In this document: in pieces, positions 24,907 through 33,508 of the stretch
Position numbering within the stretch: position 1 is the stretch's first letter
Layout of the letters: each line of letters opens with the position of its first letter
DNA from: an uncultured Lachnospiraceae bacterium
GTDB taxonomy: Bacteria; Bacillota; Clostridia; Lachnospirales; Lachnospiraceae
NCBI GenBank assembly: GCA_902760415.1
Contig: CACWGK010000014.1
Coordinates: 34,083 to 98,082, forward strand
Direction of reading: 5' to 3'
Length of the DNA: 64,000 nucleotides
Notes under the pieces: model-generated
The model's input: only the letters and a program-made list of their open reading frames with translations
What the model was told of the DNA's origin: nothing
Database searches by the model: none
Position numbers and translations under genes: made by a program

Positions 24907-27273
24907 TTACTCCTGAATCAACTTATATGCTGATACTCTCTTCATTCGTCCAGACATAATGAAACTAAAAAGAAAGATGATAAATGTTACTACAATTATA
25001 GTAAGGATAACCAGAGAAAACTTCATGATAAGCTCTGCCCTCATTATTCCGAAACCTTTAAAGATAAGTGAAAACACTGAATCCGTCACAAAGTATGCAA
25101 ATAGCGCTCCAGCTATAGAAGCTATAAAGCTAGCTGGTATAAGTGATAATGAAAGCTGAACTCTTAACTGACCTGAAGTAAAGCCCACTGCTTTCTTTAT
25201 TCCAAACTCCCTCTCTCTTCTAATAAATATCGTCTTAAGCAAAAGTCTTATAACTAACAGAATTGTGAATATATTGAGAACAACCAATATAACTACCACT
25301 ATACTCGTCGCAAAAACCGGCATATTATCATTACTCATATTATACTTGAGATAATTCTCTGTACTGACTATATCACTTCCTAATACGTCTTCTACCTCTT
25401 TAAGAACATCATCTACCTTTTCAGGTGTAACATCCTTAACCCTGATTCTTAAACTACTATGGTTAATATCAACGCCTAGTCTCTTTGCGCCGCCATCAGT
25501 TATATAGATTCTTTCTCCCAATCCCCAGACTGCTTGTTGGAAACCTGTAATAAGAAATCTCTCCTTATGCCCATTATATTCAACCTCTACCTCATCTCCG
25601 ATTCCAACCCCTGCTTTGTCGGCAATTACCTTACCTATAACTGCTTCATTATCTTCTTTGATCATATCGCCTTCATAGAGACCACAATATACATATTCAG
25701 GTTTAGATACATATAAAAGTGATGTATCATAGCCTGCTATAGTACACGTATCACCAGTCAGTCCATAAGCCTGAGATACCTCTTCGATATCTTGAAGTTT
25801 ATCGATATCCTCATATATTTCCTCCTCTGTCTCAGCATTTATATTCACATATGCATCTGGCGCATCGCCCTGCATAAGTCTCTGAAACATTGTTATATCG
25901 ACCTTGGTATTATAGTAAAGCGTAGCTGAATACATAGTCATAAAACCTACTGCAAAAACAATACCAAATATTACTATATTTTGACCCATATTCTGAAGCG
26001 AACTTTTAAGAGCTAAAAGAACATTCAGATTACCGGATAACTCACCAAGTGGAAGATGATTCTTCTTAAATGAATTAGCCTTAAGACCAAATCTAAGAGC
26101 AGTTGCAGGATGAAGATTTTTAATCTTTCTAGTTGAAATATACACAACCACGAGTATCACAGCAATCATAGCCGCAAGTATGCCAAATGTGATGAGAGGA
26201 TAAAATCCTTTTTCCCATACAAGTCCCGAGTTTTCTCTAAGAATCTTTTCATCAAACATTGGCATAACAGCATATGATAGAGTGCATCCTGTTATAGTAC
26301 CGACTAAACCGATGATAAGATATTCCAGAGAAAGAGCCAACCTTATCTGTGCTGTAGTATGACCTACCGCACGGAGAGCACCTATATTTATGATATCTCT
26401 ATCGATATTATTATTCACCGTAAAGATTATCATAATAACGCAGATAGTCATAATGACTACTGAAAAAATAGCTAAAAATCCGGACAAAATCTTAATGATA
26501 CTGATATAGCCTTTTTCAGATAGTTCATATGTATATCCATGAGCCATATATCCTTTTGTTCTAAGAGCCTCAGTGACACTAGCTATACCATCCTCATTAT
26601 CTACTCCCTCTTTGAACTCGCAAGACACTAAAACATATTTAGTAAATGCTTTTCCACTTAAAGCAAGTTCATCACTTCTTTTTTCAAAGCATTCATAAGT
26701 TTCATCATCTATAATTGCCGAACCATATGAATACGAACTACCTTCGATCAAATCTTCATAGATTCCAGCGACCGTAAAATCATAATCACCCATTTGCTCT
26801 GACTTTATATACATCTTATCGCCAACAGAAAGTCCAGAACTGTATGCATTATATAGATTTAGGTATATCTTATTTCCTTCTACCGAATCATCTCGGTCTA
26901 TGAACTTTAGGTCATTTGACAAATTATAGGATTCGAAGCCCTTATAATATGTTATACTGCTTAGCTCCTTCTCCTTATCAGACTTATCTGTAGTATAAGT
27001 GACATCTGATGGTAGTATCACCTCACACAGCCTTGACTTTGCAACGTCTTTATCCGACTCAACTATTTTTCTTATATCTTCTATATTACCAATAGTATTG
27101 ACTACTCCACCTTCTAAATAACCACGTGATTTATAGTTCCTGACATACGCATCCTCATATTCTGCCGTGAGTAAACCGGTGTGCAGCAGAGTAATGGATA
27201 TAATGATTATAAGTAGAAAGACAGTTAAAATGCTGCGATCCTTATATATATTACTTTTAATAAGTTTAGACAT
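24907..27273 (-). CDS. FtsX/MacB-type ABC exporter permease, duplicated form
   Basis: A 788-residue permease with one N-terminal helix, a large extracytoplasmic region, three helices (about 260-375), a second extracytoplasmic region and three C-terminal helices near 665-785, the layout of two fused FtsX units. The signature REREFGIKKAVGFTSGQL and the earlier INIGALRAVGHTTAQIR sit just before helix pairs, as in the family. With the ATPase upstream it probably exports or extracts lipids, peptides or antibiotics. The ATG at 27273 has AGAGG in front; upstream in-frame codons run through a hairpin-rich spacer and are not used. Confidence 0.85.
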   Translation of the reverse strand: MSKLIKSNIYKDRSILTVFLLIIIISITLLHTGLLTAEYEDAYVRNYKSRGYLEGGVVNTIGNIEDIRKIVESDKDVAKSRLCEVILPSDVTYTTDKSDKEKELSSITYYKGFESYNLSNDLKFIDRDDSVEGNKIYLNLYNAYSSGLSVGDKMYIKSEQMGDYDFTVAGIYEDLIEGSSYSYGSAIIDDETYECFEKRSDELALSGKAFTKYVLVSCEFKEGVDNEDGIASVTEALRTKGYMAHGYTYELSEKGYISIIKILSGFLAIFSVVIMTICVIMIIFTVNNNIDRDIINIGALRAVGHTTAQIRLALSLEYLIIGLVGTITGCTLSYAVMPMFDEKILRENSGLVWEKGFYPLITFGILAAMIAVILVVVYISTRKIKNLHPATALRFGLKANSFKKNHLPLGELSGNLNVLLALKSSLQNMGQNIVIFGIVFAVGFMTMYSATLYYNTKVDITMFQRLMQGDAPDAYVNINAETEEEIYEDIDKLQDIEEVSQAYGLTGDTCTIAGYDTSLLYVSKPEYVYCGLYEGDMIKEDNEAVIGKVIADKAGVGIGDEVEVEYNGHKERFLITGFQQAVWGLGERIYITDGGAKRLGVDINHSSLRIRVKDVTPEKVDDVLKEVEDVLGSDIVSTENYLKYNMSNDNMPVFATSIVVVILVVLNIFTILLVIRLLLKTIFIRREREFGIKKAVGFTSGQLRVQLSLSLIPASFIASIAGALFAYFVTDSVFSLIFKGFGIMRAELIMKFSLVILTIIVVTFIIFLFSFIMSGRMKRVSAYKLIQE

Positions 27274-27306
27274 GACTTTTCCTCTCTTCGATAGACTGTT
27301 CAGTCC

Positions 27307-27349
27307 AGCACCCTTTCGAGATGCACTTCGTGCATCCTGCAAGGGTGCT
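27307..27349. repeat. Nested hairpin between ATPase and permease genes
   Basis: Outer arms AGCACCCTT/AAGGGTGCT enclose an inner hairpin GATGCAC-TTC-GTGCATC. It has no T-run, so it is not a classical terminator. Together with the next hairpin it fills the gap between the two cistrons. Confidence 0.6.
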
Positions 27350-27359
27350 TTGTAACTAT

Positions 27360-27387
27360 GTCCACGATTTGCAAGCAAATCGTGGAC
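27360..27387. repeat. Perfect hairpin after the ATPase stop
   Basis: GTCCACGATTTGC and GCAAATCGTGGAC form a perfect 13-bp stem with a 2-base loop directly after the stop codon of the ATPase gene. It may stabilise the upstream mRNA end or set the ratio of ATPase to permease. Confidence 0.65.
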
Positions 27388-27388
27388 T

Positions 27389-28159
27389 TTACCATCCCAT
27401 TTCCTCTAGGAAGCGGCGTATCTTTTCATGGCGTTCTTTATCACCGCTTACATATTTATCCAGCTTTAGTTCTCCCATGACTCCTCCATCTTGTAAATAG
27501 ATGATTCTATTAGCTCGTCTTGCGGATTTTATATCATGAGTAACCATAAGGACTGTCTGTCCGCTCTCATTTATATCTGTCAGTACATCCAGAACTGCCT
27601 TAACTCCTGCTGAATTAAGCGCTCCCGTAGGTTCGTCTGCGAAGACTACATCAGGATCATTTATAAGTGCTCTTACAAAAGCTCCTCTCTGGGCTTCTCC
27701 ACCTGATAGCTGTGAAGGAAACTTCTTAGCAAGATCTTCACTGATTCCTACTCTTTCAAAGAGTTCCAGGGCTTTCTTCTTCAGATTCTTTGGTTTCTGT
27801 CCTATAAGCATTCCCGTTGAGATAGCATTATCCATTACACTCATACTATCTACCAGATGAATCTGCTGAAATATAAATCCACAGTGTTTTCTTCTGAAAA
27901 CTGCCAGCTTATCATCATTCATTTTGGTTATATCTTTACCGTCATATTCTATAGTTCCGAGTGTAGGCTTATCCATTCCTGATAGAACATATAGAAGCGT
28001 CGATTTACCTGCTCCTGAGGAACCCATTATGCATGTAAAATCCCCTTTATATATATCAAGATCAAGATTCTTTATAACATGCTGCTGCTTACCGCCTACA
28101 GAGAAACTCTTTGAAAGCTTGTCTGTATGGATTATCACTTCTTTATTCTTATCTACCAT
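27389..28159 (-). CDS. MacB/LolD-type ABC exporter ATPase
   Basis: 256 residues with Walker A GSSGAGKST at about 46-54, signature LSGGEAQRGAFVRAL and Walker B VVFADEPTGALNS. The long form of the signature followed by ADEPTGALNS is the mark of the MacB/LolD/BceA group that pairs with FtsX-type permeases, such as the one downstream. It begins four bases after the DUF3592 gene. The two-component system upstream is a likely regulator. Confidence 0.9.
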   Translation of the reverse strand: MVDKNKEVIIHTDKLSKSFSVGGKQQHVIKNLDLDIYKGDFTCIMGSSGAGKSTLLYVLSGMDKPTLGTIEYDGKDITKMNDDKLAVFRRKHCGFIFQQIHLVDSMSVMDNAISTGMLIGQKPKNLKKKALELFERVGISEDLAKKFPSQLSGGEAQRGAFVRALINDPDVVFADEPTGALNSAGVKAVLDVLTDINESGQTVLMVTHDIKSARRANRIIYLQDGGVMGELKLDKYVSGDKERHEKIRRFLEEMGW

Positions 28160-28163
28160 AAAA

Positions 28164-28610
28164 TTATCCTCTCTTTTTCTTCATTTTATAAAAAATCACC
28201 AGCTGCACCCCTACAAAGATTCCCCATAAGATATCGAACCTTAAACCTTGATACAGCCTCTGCGGTATTATTACCTTCTCTGGATTCTTAGGAGAATATG
28301 ACACCTTCAGGCTGTCACCTTCCTTTAATTTATACCAGCCCTGAAGTTTAATCTTTTTTTCATACTCTGCTCCATTTACACTATATTTTATATTAACTAC
28401 AGTAGCTTTATAAGATGAAGTCTTACGTGCACCTGATTTTACCCTTTTCTGCACCACTTCTGTAACAGTCGCTTCAGTCTTTTCACCAGTGTTATAAGAT
28501 ACGAAATCGCATACATTACTAGCACATAAAAGTATCAGAATAAGTATTATAAAAGCACTATATAGCTTAAGTGCATTCCTCTTAATCCAGCTGTCTTCAC
28601 TTTTATTCAT
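28164..28610 (-). CDS. DUF3592-like membrane protein
   Basis: 148 residues with a hydrophobic helix at about 14-34, an extracytoplasmic beta-rich domain (ATVTEVVQKR, KYSVNGAEYEKKI, VSYSPKNPEKVI) and a second helix near 120-140. This is the layout of DUF3592 proteins, whose function is not known. It heads the exporter operon, with 4 bases to the ATPase, so it may be an accessory to the exporter. Confidence 0.7.
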   Translation of the reverse strand: MNKSEDSWIKRNALKLYSAFIILILILLCASNVCDFVSYNTGEKTEATVTEVVQKRVKSGARKTSSYKATVVNIKYSVNGAEYEKKIKLQGWYKLKEGDSLKVSYSPKNPEKVIIPQRLYQGLRFDILWGIFVGVQLVIFYKMKKKRG

Positions 28611-28640
28611 ATCAAACCTCCGAGCTCACTACTTTCTAGC

Positions 28641-28707
28641 ATAGGAATCCTATCTAACATAAAATAGGACCATACAACGCTTTGTATGATCCTAATATAA
28701 TCCTAAT
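28641..28707. promoter_or_regulatory. AGGAT-type repeats before the exporter operon, possible response-regulator site
   Basis: On the minus strand ATTAGGAT occurs twice, at 28700-28707 and 28689-28696, exactly 11 bases apart. A dyad ATAGGATTCCTAT lies at 28641-28653. Direct repeats at one helical turn are the usual binding site of OmpR-type regulators, such as the one at 30099-30785. Confidence 0.4.
28665..28694 (-). terminator. Terminator of the two-component operon
   Basis: TAGGACCATACAA pairs with TTGTATGATCCTA with one mismatch and a 4-base loop; on the minus strand TTTTAT follows. It lies 70 bases downstream of the histidine kinase gene and overlaps one of the AGGAT repeats. Confidence 0.65.
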
Positions 28708-28765
28708 AGACTTTTAAATCTTTGCCAGTTTTTTAAATTAATTTTAAAATCATTATACTACGTGC

Positions 28766-30067
28766 TTATGCAAGCTTAAGACGTAGAGTTACAGTTAAGC
28801 CCTCACCATTATTACCAACAGACAGGCCACCATCCATTTTCTCCATAAGATATTTAGATATATAGAGACCAAGACCCGAACCATCTTTTCCCTGAGCATT
28901 TGAACCCCTCTTAAACTTCTCTGTGATGGATTCTATCTCATTATCCGATACTCCCCCACCTTTGTCGGAGATTCTTATCAGTAGGAACTCATCTGAATCT
29001 TCATCAGTCAAATCTATACTGCTCTCCACATATATCTCGGTACCTGCATATTTATATGAATTAGAAATGATATTAGAGATAACCTGGTTTAGTCTAAGCA
29101 TATCACCAAGTATCACCGCATCTTTAATATCTATCTCAGTCAACTTATTTTGATAATCTGCTTCTCGTATCATTCGAATAATCTCTGCAGAAGATACCTC
29201 CTCTACATTTACTTCAAGCTGTTCCAATTCTTCAAGGGTTGCATGGAACAGATTCGAGATAAGATTATCTATCTGATCCGCTTTGCCATTTATCAGACTT
29301 ATAGCTTTCCTCTGTTCATCATCTATATCAGTAATACTTAGTACCTCTGCCATAGCCTTAATAGACGCAACCGGTGTCTTTATATCGTGAGATAGTTCAG
29401 CTATGAGCTCTTTACGGCTCCTTACCGCCGCTTCCTCACGCTCACGAGAGGCCTTAAGTTCCTCACGCATTATATCAAAAGCCTCAGTAAACTCACCAAA
29501 TACGTGTCCTCTATCCATTTCCAGCGGAGTATCCAAATCTCCTGATGCAACCCTTACAGAAAAGAACTTCATCTTAGAGAAAGGTTTTACAACTCGGACA
29601 TCTATATAGATATAATAAACTATCATGAAGAAAAGCATCACGCCCATGATCAGTCCAAAATATAGGGACTTTTCGTGATTTCTTTGATTTGTTCTCTCAA
29701 CGTCAGGATTATGAATGATGATTTTTCCAACCACTTCATCCCCAACTTGAATATCTCGGATGATATCATAATGAGTAGTTGCCGATGAGACTGACTTAGA
29801 CATATCACTTCTCGTCAAAATGAGGACGTCCCCCTCATTGTTTATAACTGCATAATCAAAATCATCCTCAGCCGTCACCTGTTTTTCTCTATCTTTGCTG
29901 ATACTGTCCCAATCTCTCTGGACCTGAATTATACGTCTATTTATCTGCGTCGTATCAGCTTTAGAGCTATCTGATGCAGAGGTAAACCCATTTGCAAGCT
30001 TATAACATATATAGCCCGAAACCAGTATATATATAATTATAAATATAATTAAATGATATCTCTTCAT
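28766..30067 (-). CDS. Sensor histidine kinase
   Basis: 433 residues: helix one at about 5-25, an extracytoplasmic domain of about 105 residues, helix two at about 133-155, HAMP, then the dimerisation box ELSHDIKTPVAS with the phosphorylated His near 229 and a full ATPase domain (N-box ISNSYKYA, DKGGGVS, GSGLGLYISK). It passes phosphate to the OmpR-type regulator encoded 31 bases upstream. Because an FtsX-type exporter operon follows, it may sense an envelope stress or an exporter substrate, but unlike BceS it has a large sensor domain. Confidence 0.9.
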   Translation of the reverse strand: MKRYHLIIFIIIYILVSGYICYKLANGFTSASDSSKADTTQINRRIIQVQRDWDSISKDREKQVTAEDDFDYAVINNEGDVLILTRSDMSKSVSSATTHYDIIRDIQVGDEVVGKIIIHNPDVERTNQRNHEKSLYFGLIMGVMLFFMIVYYIYIDVRVVKPFSKMKFFSVRVASGDLDTPLEMDRGHVFGEFTEAFDIMREELKASREREEAAVRSRKELIAELSHDIKTPVASIKAMAEVLSITDIDDEQRKAISLINGKADQIDNLISNLFHATLEELEQLEVNVEEVSSAEIIRMIREADYQNKLTEIDIKDAVILGDMLRLNQVISNIISNSYKYAGTEIYVESSIDLTDEDSDEFLLIRISDKGGGVSDNEIESITEKFKRGSNAQGKDGSGLGLYISKYLMEKMDGGLSVGNNGEGLTVTLRLKLA

Positions 30068-30098
30068 TTTATAATTACCTTGTTATCAAATAGCCGTC

Positions 30099-30785
30099 TT
30101 ATTCATCATTTAGGATAAATCCAACGCCCCATACGGTCTTTATATACTTTGGATTTCCAGGATCCTCCTCAAGCTTCTCTCTTAAATGTCGGATATGTAC
30201 ATTCAGTGTTACATCTCCAACAAACTGAGTATCCCATATTTTTTCAAATATCTCATCCTTCGGAATAACGCGATTACGATTATTAAGCAGATATACCAGA
30301 AGCTTATACTCCATTGCCTTAAGAGGATAATCGGTTCCATTCTTAGTTATAGTAGCCTTCTTCAGACTTATCTCTGACTTGCCAAGGATAATCTTATCCT
30401 CCGCCTGCTTTGACTGAGAGGACTCATATCGCTTAAGCTCCGCCTTTACCTTGGCTAGAAGCACACTAAGCGAATATGGCTTACATATATAATCATCCCC
30501 ACCTATACTAAGCGCAAGAAGCATATCATCCTCTGATGACCTAGCACTTATAAAAAAGATAGGAACATCCATAGTTAGTCTGATCTTCTGACATAGTTCA
30601 AATCCAGATTCACCACCAAGATTAATATCCAGAAGTATCATAGAGCATGTATTATCCTCAAAGAAAGCCTCTGCTGATGCCGCATCCGTCACATAATGCG
30701 CAGTAACGCCTGACATATTGAAGTACTTGGCTGTATATTCAGATAACTCTACTTCATCATCAACTATAAGAACATTATAATGCAT
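30099..30785 (-). CDS. OmpR/PhoB-family response regulator
   Basis: 228 residues: a receiver domain with the acidic pair DDE at 9-11, the phosphorylated Asp in LLDINLGG near 53 and Lys in ICKPYS near 101; then a winged-helix DNA-binding domain with DVTLNVHIRHLREKLEEDP and KTVWGVGF. It partners the kinase downstream. The start has an AGGGGGG ribosome site only 25 bases from the hairpin at 30810-30840, so its promoter may lie inside or beyond the DegV gene. Confidence 0.92.
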   Translation of the reverse strand: MHYNVLIVDDEVELSEYTAKYFNMSGVTAHYVTDAASAEAFFEDNTCSMILLDINLGGESGFELCQKIRLTMDVPIFFISARSSEDDMLLALSIGGDDYICKPYSLSVLLAKVKAELKRYESSQSKQAEDKIILGKSEISLKKATITKNGTDYPLKAMEYKLLVYLLNNRNRVIPKDEIFEKIWDTQFVGDVTLNVHIRHLREKLEEDPGNPKYIKTVWGVGFILNDE

Positions 30786-30809
30786 ATACCCCCCTAAGCA
30801 TTTAAAGCA

Positions 30810-30840
30810 CAGGGGACGATTCTAAGAGAACCATCCCCTG
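30810..30840 (-). terminator. Terminator at the end of the amino-acid importer operon
   Basis: CAGGGGACGATTCT pairs with AGAACCATCCCCTG, 14 pairs including two G-U pairs, with a 3-base loop. Its T-tract is weak on the minus strand (TGCTTTAAA), so some read-through into the response regulator gene is likely. Confidence 0.6.
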
Positions 30841-30847
30841 CAAATGA

Positions 30848-31732
30848 TTAATCTATACGTTTCTTTCCCTTAAAGAAGAGCGCAACAGTTCCTGGACCGG
30901 TATGACTTACTATAGTACAGCCTATATCGAATCTAGATATACGTCCCTTAAGCTGTGGGAATGTCTCTTCTATGAGTGCCTGAACAGCATCGCCCAGCTC
31001 AGTATCTGAATCTGATAGGAATACCTTTCCTGTGTAGTTAATACCACCGTCAGCTTCCTCGATCATCTTCTCAACGATACGCTTAACAACCTTCTTCTTT
31101 GTTCTAATCTTCTCTCTAGGGATAAGCTTTCCCTCATAGTCCACATTTAACAGAGGACATATACTGAGGGCCTGACCTATGGTACCAGCTGTCTTAGAGA
31201 TACGTCCACCCTTTATATAATACTTAAGATCAGTTGAGAAGAACCAGTGAACCATGTTCAGCTTATTCTCTTCAATCCATGCAGCAAGTTCATCAAGAGA
31301 CAGACCTTCATCTCTCTTATCTGCTGCGTAATCCATAAGGAGTCCATATCCAGAAGAAGCAGCCATAGAATCTATGATAACTATCTTTCTATCAGGATAA
31401 TCCTCCATCACCATCTTTGCAGCTGTACATGCTGCATTATAAGTACCTGAGATACCTGAAGAAAGTGTTACATGAAGTATATCCTTACCTTCCTTCACAA
31501 AGTCCTCAAAGTATGCCTGATATTCTCCTAGACTGACCTGTGATGTCTTAGCGTCGGCACCTTCCTCCATCTTCTTCATCAGTTCTCTAGGAGAGAAGGA
31601 AAGACCCATATCGTCCTTTATGCTCAGACCATCCAAGGTAACATTGAAATAAACATATGGTATATTTCTACGTTTCATCCATTCTGGATTCAAGTCGCAT
31701 GAAGCGCAACAGCTTAGTACATATTCACTCAT
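30848..31732 (-). CDS. DegV family fatty-acid-binding protein
   Basis: 294 residues of the DegV family, which bind a fatty acid and, as FakB, present it to a kinase for incorporation into phospholipid. Marks: SCCASCDLNPEW near the N-terminus where the strand-one motif lies, the TSQVSLGEYQAYF segment near 79, HVTLSSGISGTYNAA near 101 and IIDSMAASSGYG near 124. It is the last gene of the apparent operon beginning with the amino-acid importer, 32 bases after the phosphorylase. Confidence 0.85.
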   Translation of the reverse strand: MSEYVLSCCASCDLNPEWMKRRNIPYVYFNVTLDGLSIKDDMGLSFSPRELMKKMEEGADAKTSQVSLGEYQAYFEDFVKEGKDILHVTLSSGISGTYNAACTAAKMVMEDYPDRKIVIIDSMAASSGYGLLMDYAADKRDEGLSLDELAAWIEENKLNMVHWFFSTDLKYYIKGGRISKTAGTIGQALSICPLLNVDYEGKLIPREKIRTKKKVVKRIVEKMIEEADGGINYTGKVFLSDSDTELGDAVQALIEETFPQLKGRISRFDIGCTIVSHTGPGTVALFFKGKKRID

Positions 31733-31764
31733 AAAATAAAACCTCTTTCTACTACTTTTTACTT

Positions 31765-32580
31765 CTACATTCTAATAACTGTATTATACACAAGTGAGAT
31801 TAGTTTTTCACTGCTTTCACCAGCAATCTTCTGAACCTCTTCATGTGTAACAGGAGTATCCTCATTATCTATAGCCATATCTGTGATACAGCTGATTCCA
31901 AGAAGCTTCACGCCCATATAGTTAAGCATTACAGCCTCACAAGCAGTACTCATACCTACTGCATCGCCTCCGCATATAGCATAGAACTTAGACTCCGCTG
32001 GAGATTCATACGCCGGTCCAGTAACCTGAACATATACGCCATCCACCAGTGGGATTCCCTGTTCATCAGCCACTTCGTGAAGTATCTTCTGGAAATCTCT
32101 ATTATATATCTGACTCATTTCTGGGAAACGTGTTCCGAGTTTTTCATCATTTGGTCCAATAAGTGGTGAAGGCACAAATGATGATATATGATCTGTAATG
32201 CACATAAGTGTGCCTGGTCTGAAGTCTCTATTCAGACTGCCAGATGCATTTGTCAGTATAATCTTCTTAACTATAAGTCCCATTACCTGAACTGGAACTA
32301 CAACCTGCCTCATAGGATAACCCTCGTAGAAATGAACTCTTCCGTTCATCAGCATAACTGGTGTATCCTCTATATATCCAAAGATATATTCGCCCTTATG
32401 CCCCTCTACTGTAGATACTGGAAAGCCTTCAATCTCGCTATATGCAACTCTGCCAGCCACCCTTATCTTGTCTGCCAGACCACCAAGACCTGATCCCAGC
32501 ACTATTCCAACCTGAGGAACGATGCCCATATCTTCCATCTTCTTTCGAAGAAATGCTTCTGCTTCATAAATACTTCCCAT
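31765..32580 (-). CDS. Purine nucleoside phosphorylase (trimeric class)
   Basis: 271 residues of the low-molecular-mass PNP family, which splits purine nucleosides with phosphate. Marks: GIVLGSGLGG at 25-34, the VEGHKGEYIFG strand, NGRVHFYEGYPM near 79-90, GPAYESPAE with Glu192, and DAVGMST near 206. The purine-contact Asn of the family (ITN) is replaced by Asp234 in CITDMAID; in human PNP that change broadens use towards adenosine. Preferred substrate is therefore uncertain. AGGAGG precedes the ATG. Confidence 0.88.
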   Translation of the reverse strand: MGSIYEAEAFLRKKMEDMGIVPQVGIVLGSGLGGLADKIRVAGRVAYSEIEGFPVSTVEGHKGEYIFGYIEDTPVMLMNGRVHFYEGYPMRQVVVPVQVMGLIVKKIILTNASGSLNRDFRPGTLMCITDHISSFVPSPLIGPNDEKLGTRFPEMSQIYNRDFQKILHEVADEQGIPLVDGVYVQVTGPAYESPAESKFYAICGGDAVGMSTACEAVMLNYMGVKLLGISCITDMAIDNEDTPVTHEEVQKIAGESSEKLISLVYNTVIRM

Positions 32581-32606
32581 AGTCTACCTCCTAAGTATAT
32601 CCTTCT

Positions 32607-33479
32607 CTATCTTGTCCCCTTAACACATCCATAATAGATATCTTCCAGCACTTCATTTGTTACTGTTCTATCGATTATGGCTTTAAGAATCTGATCCAGT
32701 TCACTTCCATCTCGATAATCAGCAGGCGCATAGTACTTAATCCTATCATCTCTGATCATCTTCTTAACCTTAGTCATATCCTTCGACTCACAGTCATATA
32801 CTCCTATAGAATGTCCGCCATACGAATTGACTAGCTTCATACAAGGAATGTCTGTATCACTGTCGCCGATATAGACCATATTTCTAAATGGAACTCTGAT
32901 CTCATCCATATCGAAGTGGTCATTTACACCACTGTCATTTACATCCAGAACACCTTTAGATATTCTGAAAAGGAACTGTGTCTTATTAGTATAGTTTACA
33001 GCCTGAGCAGGCCATACTGCAACCCCTCTGTCATTATAGAGGAAGGAGCTTGCATATATTTTATCAAATGCACCATTTCTTGCAAGAGAAGTACCCTCGA
33101 TCATCTCCTTAAGGCCTGATGAGATTATGTAGTGCTCTACTATAACACCCTTCTCTTCACCGTAGCATCTCATTCTATCAAACCACTCACTGGCACCTGG
33201 AAAGAGCTTGACCTTAGAGCCATACTCATTTAGCGCCTTACGGTTAAATACGAGATTACCCTCAGCTTCTCGAATCATCATATACATGTATGCAAGATTC
33301 GGATCCATGTCATTTTTAACCCCAAGCTCATTTGTTCGAGCCCAGAATTCATTCACATCATAACCTACCGACTGTATATATCCCTGAGCCTGCATATCAT
33401 CAGGCGTCAGTGTCTTATCAAAGTCATAACAGATAGCCAGAACCGGTCTATCTTCCTTAGTCTTTCTCTCAAACTCCAT
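32607..33479 (-). CDS. HAD-superfamily phosphatase
   Basis: 290 residues with HAD motif I YDFDKTLT at 18-25 (nucleophile and acid Asp), motif II in HYIISSG near 117 and motif IV GDSDTDIPCM near 206, all intact. The cap between motifs I and II is helical, like that of phosphoserine-phosphatase-type enzymes. The substrate cannot be named. It lies between RNase HI and purine nucleoside phosphorylase with 26-29 base gaps, so a nucleotide-related substrate is possible but unproven. Confidence 0.8.
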   Translation of the reverse strand: MEFERKTKEDRPVLAICYDFDKTLTPDDMQAQGYIQSVGYDVNEFWARTNELGVKNDMDPNLAYMYMMIREAEGNLVFNRKALNEYGSKVKLFPGASEWFDRMRCYGEEKGVIVEHYIISSGLKEMIEGTSLARNGAFDKIYASSFLYNDRGVAVWPAQAVNYTNKTQFLFRISKGVLDVNDSGVNDHFDMDEIRVPFRNMVYIGDSDTDIPCMKLVNSYGGHSIGVYDCESKDMTKVKKMIRDDRIKYYAPADYRDGSELDQILKAIIDRTVTNEVLEDIYYGCVKGTR

Positions 33480-33508
33480 ATAACACCCCCGATTTTAGGT
33501 CATAAGAC

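Noticed and set aside
27274-27378. An N-terminal extension of the FtsX-type permease by 35 codons
   Set aside because: The extension reads through both hairpins and has no ribosome site. The ATG at 27273 has AGAGG in front and starts directly before the first helix.
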